From the NCBI GenBank assembly GCA_030407005.1, contig JAUDYN010000005.1:2914001-2978000 (forward strand): a DNA stretch of 64,000 nt. Reading direction: 5' to 3'. The DNA comes from Desarmillaria ectypa. Its lineage: Eukaryota > Basidiomycota > Agaricomycetes > Agaricales > Physalacriaceae. Made by a program: the position numbers and the translations under genes. Below the pieces are notes generated by a model. The model was not told the DNA's origin, searched no databases, and saw only the letters and a program-made list of their open reading frames with translations. Below, piece after piece: positions 61,430 through 64,000 of the stretch. Positions within the stretch are counted from its first letter, which is position 1. The number at the start of each line of letters is the position of its first letter.

Positions 61430-64000
61430 AACGAGATGAGAAGGTAAGTATGAAGCAGAAGAAGGGTACAATATAGTAGACGATGATGGGCGTCAGTGAG
61501 GAGGTGGAGTTTGAAGGTGGTCGTATTTATACGTCGGTGCGAACATCAGTAGTGGCGCGTGACCATCGAAAGGCCTTATTATCTAGGCCTTTTGTCGGCC
61601 GGCCTGGTTGCCAATGACATCCTTATATACTCGTTTCCTGTTTCTGCCCTTTCAGACCACTTTCTTGTTCCCTACCCCTTGTTCTTTCTTTGCTGAGTCG
61701 TCTTGAATGCCGTTTAAAGGGAAAGTTGATAAAGAAAAGAATGCTCGCAGCTCCAATGCGGGGTAACGTGGGAAGTTTCTGTGCACGTGGATACGGATAT
61801 CCAAAAATGGACGATTTTCGTCTCCTTTCTATCGAGTTCTATGTCGACGTGGCTTTCCCAATTTTCTATCATCTTCCTTGACATCTACCAGTGACTCCTG
61901 GTACTCTAGGGAGAAAACGGAATTGTTGACCCGTACGGCACCTGCCTTCCTAACAGCTCCTTACATAAAATCCCAAGCCTCGACTCGTCTATTGAAATTT
62001 CTAGTCGTGTGCGTAGTAGTTGTAGACGTGCTCTGATGCGCTCCGAAAGTCGCTCCGGTCTTCGAGCTATATGATGGCGACCTCGTTACAGGATTCTCCC
62101 TGTCTGTTGGCTGTCTGTCCAAAAAGATTATTAAGGTTGTGTTCACATGTTCACAACAGCTCCACTAAAACGACAGCTGGTGCTCAGGTGCTCAGTTTTA
62201 CATGATGTTCTTTTACTCCGGAGACGAAGACGCGATGGTGCGGTTTGCAAGCACTCCGCCGCCTCTTCAAATGCAGCGATAATTCTATTCCGTGGTACCA
62301 CTCAGTAAAATGCGCGACTTGATCCGTCGTCGCGTCTAGATGGTCTGCGTAAATTATTACACCCGAGAAGGACGCCATCGTAGCTTTCATACTACTACCG
62401 GACGGTGACCTCATCTCTACGATTTGTATCCGATTTTTGGGGAAGGCACTTGAGATCGAGGCCATTATAACGTCGAGTGCACACGATGCACAAAGAATAT
62501 TCAGCTTCTTTTGATGGTCTTTGTATTAAAGAGCAACTAAGCTTATCTTGTGATACAATATCATCGGCGTCGCAGACTTTTCCTACGGGCTCAGCTGTCA
62601 AAAGCTATCCTTCTTTTTATCATGACGCTTTGGCTCCACCGGGACGGGTAACTTCACTTATATTCAATTAAAGCTCATGTGGCTTCCAGTTGTGAAAATG
62701 AAACGAACTTCGACTTCAAAATAACGTAAAGGTTTCTTCCCGCTGTGCGCGTATCGTGTTCAGAGGAAAGCAACGTGGATGCGACAGCTCACCGAGCATC
62801 CCACTGATCTACTACGTAGTTGAAAGTTTTCAGGGAAAGGGCCCTGTCCTCTGTTGCATGACTTCGCCACACGTAACTTCTCACCATCATGGTCTGGACC
62901 TTTAATGCCTGCCGTCTACAAATTCCTGGAGTACTGAACGACTCGTTTATTTCACAACGGACAAACAGAGGGAGGAAAGTGGGGGTTAGGGAAGGCATCC
63001 GTCGGATCCGTTCATACCTTGACACCTCCAGTAAGAGACGGCAAGCTGTCAATTCACAACACCGAAGGACAAAGCCCATCAATTCATTGAGTATTCTTTG
63101 CTGTGAACAGGCGAATTTCTTCTCGCCGAATATTCGACAAGTCTTATATCGCAGGCATAAAGAGTCTAGAAACTGCTACATGTGAGCGCAAACTGCTGGA
63201 CGCCGATCAACATGAGGGGACCTTTGAGTACTCAGCAGACAACGAGATGGGAGAAGCTTTTGGTTATCTCGCCTCAAGGTAGGATCACATCGGTGTAAAG
63301 ATCGAGGCCATGGAGTGAATGGAAGGGAGAAAACTAAACGATGAGACGGTGCAGCTTTACGTTGCATGGGCAAAAGGCAGCATTCAGAACAAATTTGTTA
63401 CCTTCACCTGCAACGTTAACGTTAGAACGAGCAGGCAGACTCGACATCCATGTCTGGCCGTCCTCCGAAAGATAATTCTCTATTCTGCTTTATCCTTGCC
63501 TTTGGACCGGTCACTCTATACTAATTGTTGCATCAATCATCTGTTGGCTGACGTACGTGATTAAATGATGCATCGAGAGTAGCATGCTTAGTATTTGGGA
63601 GTTCGTAGATTCTGATGAAAGACGGTTCATCTTCTCGGAATGGAATAGATAGATACTTCCGATTCCATCTTCGATAATTAGCAATGACACCGCTACACAG
63701 GCACACATAAGATTATACTCACGTAATTTATTCAAAGCTCTTGTTGAGTCACTATAGAAAGTGACCGCAATAGACACAGCCAACGACTTGAATCCACGAG
63801 AGGGTCAAACTTGAGGAAATCAAAGTATTAATCAGCGTTTGATGATCCCAGGAAGAAAATTGCGCTATGAGCAGACAAGACTGCCTACCAACAAGCAAAA
63901 AATGGGATGAAATGGTCAAGCAGCAGCGTTCTTTGAGGAAACGTGGGTTTGCAAGGCAACCTTTTGGCTGAAGGAAAATCTTTGCGGCAACTGCCGATCA
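61430..64000. other. Terminal region, no recognisable gene
   Basis: About 2.6 kb. The first part is the promoter of the Stm1-like gene. Open frames at 62184-62465 (minus), 62889-63185 (plus) and 63511-63783 (minus) show no motif, signal peptide or convincing splice pattern. A gene cut by the window end cannot be excluded. Confidence 0.45.

Noticed and set aside
1..64000. CRISPR arrays, bacterial operons or ribosome binding sites
   Set aside because: No regularly spaced repeats, and the intron-rich gene structure is eukaryotic throughout.

Overview
The window is nuclear DNA of a filamentous fungus, almost certainly an agaricomycete basidiomycete. The genes are broken by many short introns (mostly 47-60 nt), exons are often tiny, spacing is tight, and the families are typical of wood- or litter-degrading basidiomycetes. 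The gene models below were spliced by hand from both strands. Nearly all core models keep frame through every junction, which is the main internal check.

About 1.2-27.1 kb looks like a sesquiterpenoid biosynthetic cluster. It holds a GMC oxidoreductase (1259-3714), a cytochrome P450 on the minus strand (5696-7973), a sesquiterpene synthase closely resembling delta-6-protoilludene synthases (9749-11219), a short-chain dehydrogenase (11501-12754), two tandemly duplicated P450s (13917-16054 and 20890-23014) and a fourth P450 on the minus strand (24932-27080). Between the duplicated P450s lie a decayed UDP-glycosyltransferase (16970-18520) and diverged repeats with a tRNA-like remnant. A broken P450 C-terminus follows at about 29.3-29.75 kb. 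The inferred logic is cyclisation of farnesyl diphosphate to a tricyclic hydrocarbon, oxidation by several P450s, and alcohol/aldehyde redox by the SDR and GMC enzymes. Glycosylation appears to have been lost.

30.5-42.1 kb is a cell-surface and carbohydrate region. It holds a Kre9/KNH-like GPI-anchored protein with one apparent frameshift (30490-31438), a Zn2Cys6 transcription factor (32383-35300), a hexokinase (35704-37887) and a tandem pair of secreted GH28 polygalacturonases (38173-39988, 40303-42105).

43.2-48.3 kb holds a small membrane protein and several lineage-type hypothetical genes. 48.8-52.9 kb is a compact housekeeping block: mannose-6-phosphate isomerase, eIF2 beta and mitochondrial ATP synthase gamma. 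The last two are divergent, with 120 bp between start codons.

53-60 kb is decayed DNA: a deletion-ridden P450 relic whose heme cysteine reads as arginine, then about 4 kb of AT-rich sequence with essentially no CpG (none found in 56127-59299), ending in an LTR-like segment. An Stm1/SERBP1-like gene (60849-61429) follows, and nothing recognisable was seen to the end of the window.
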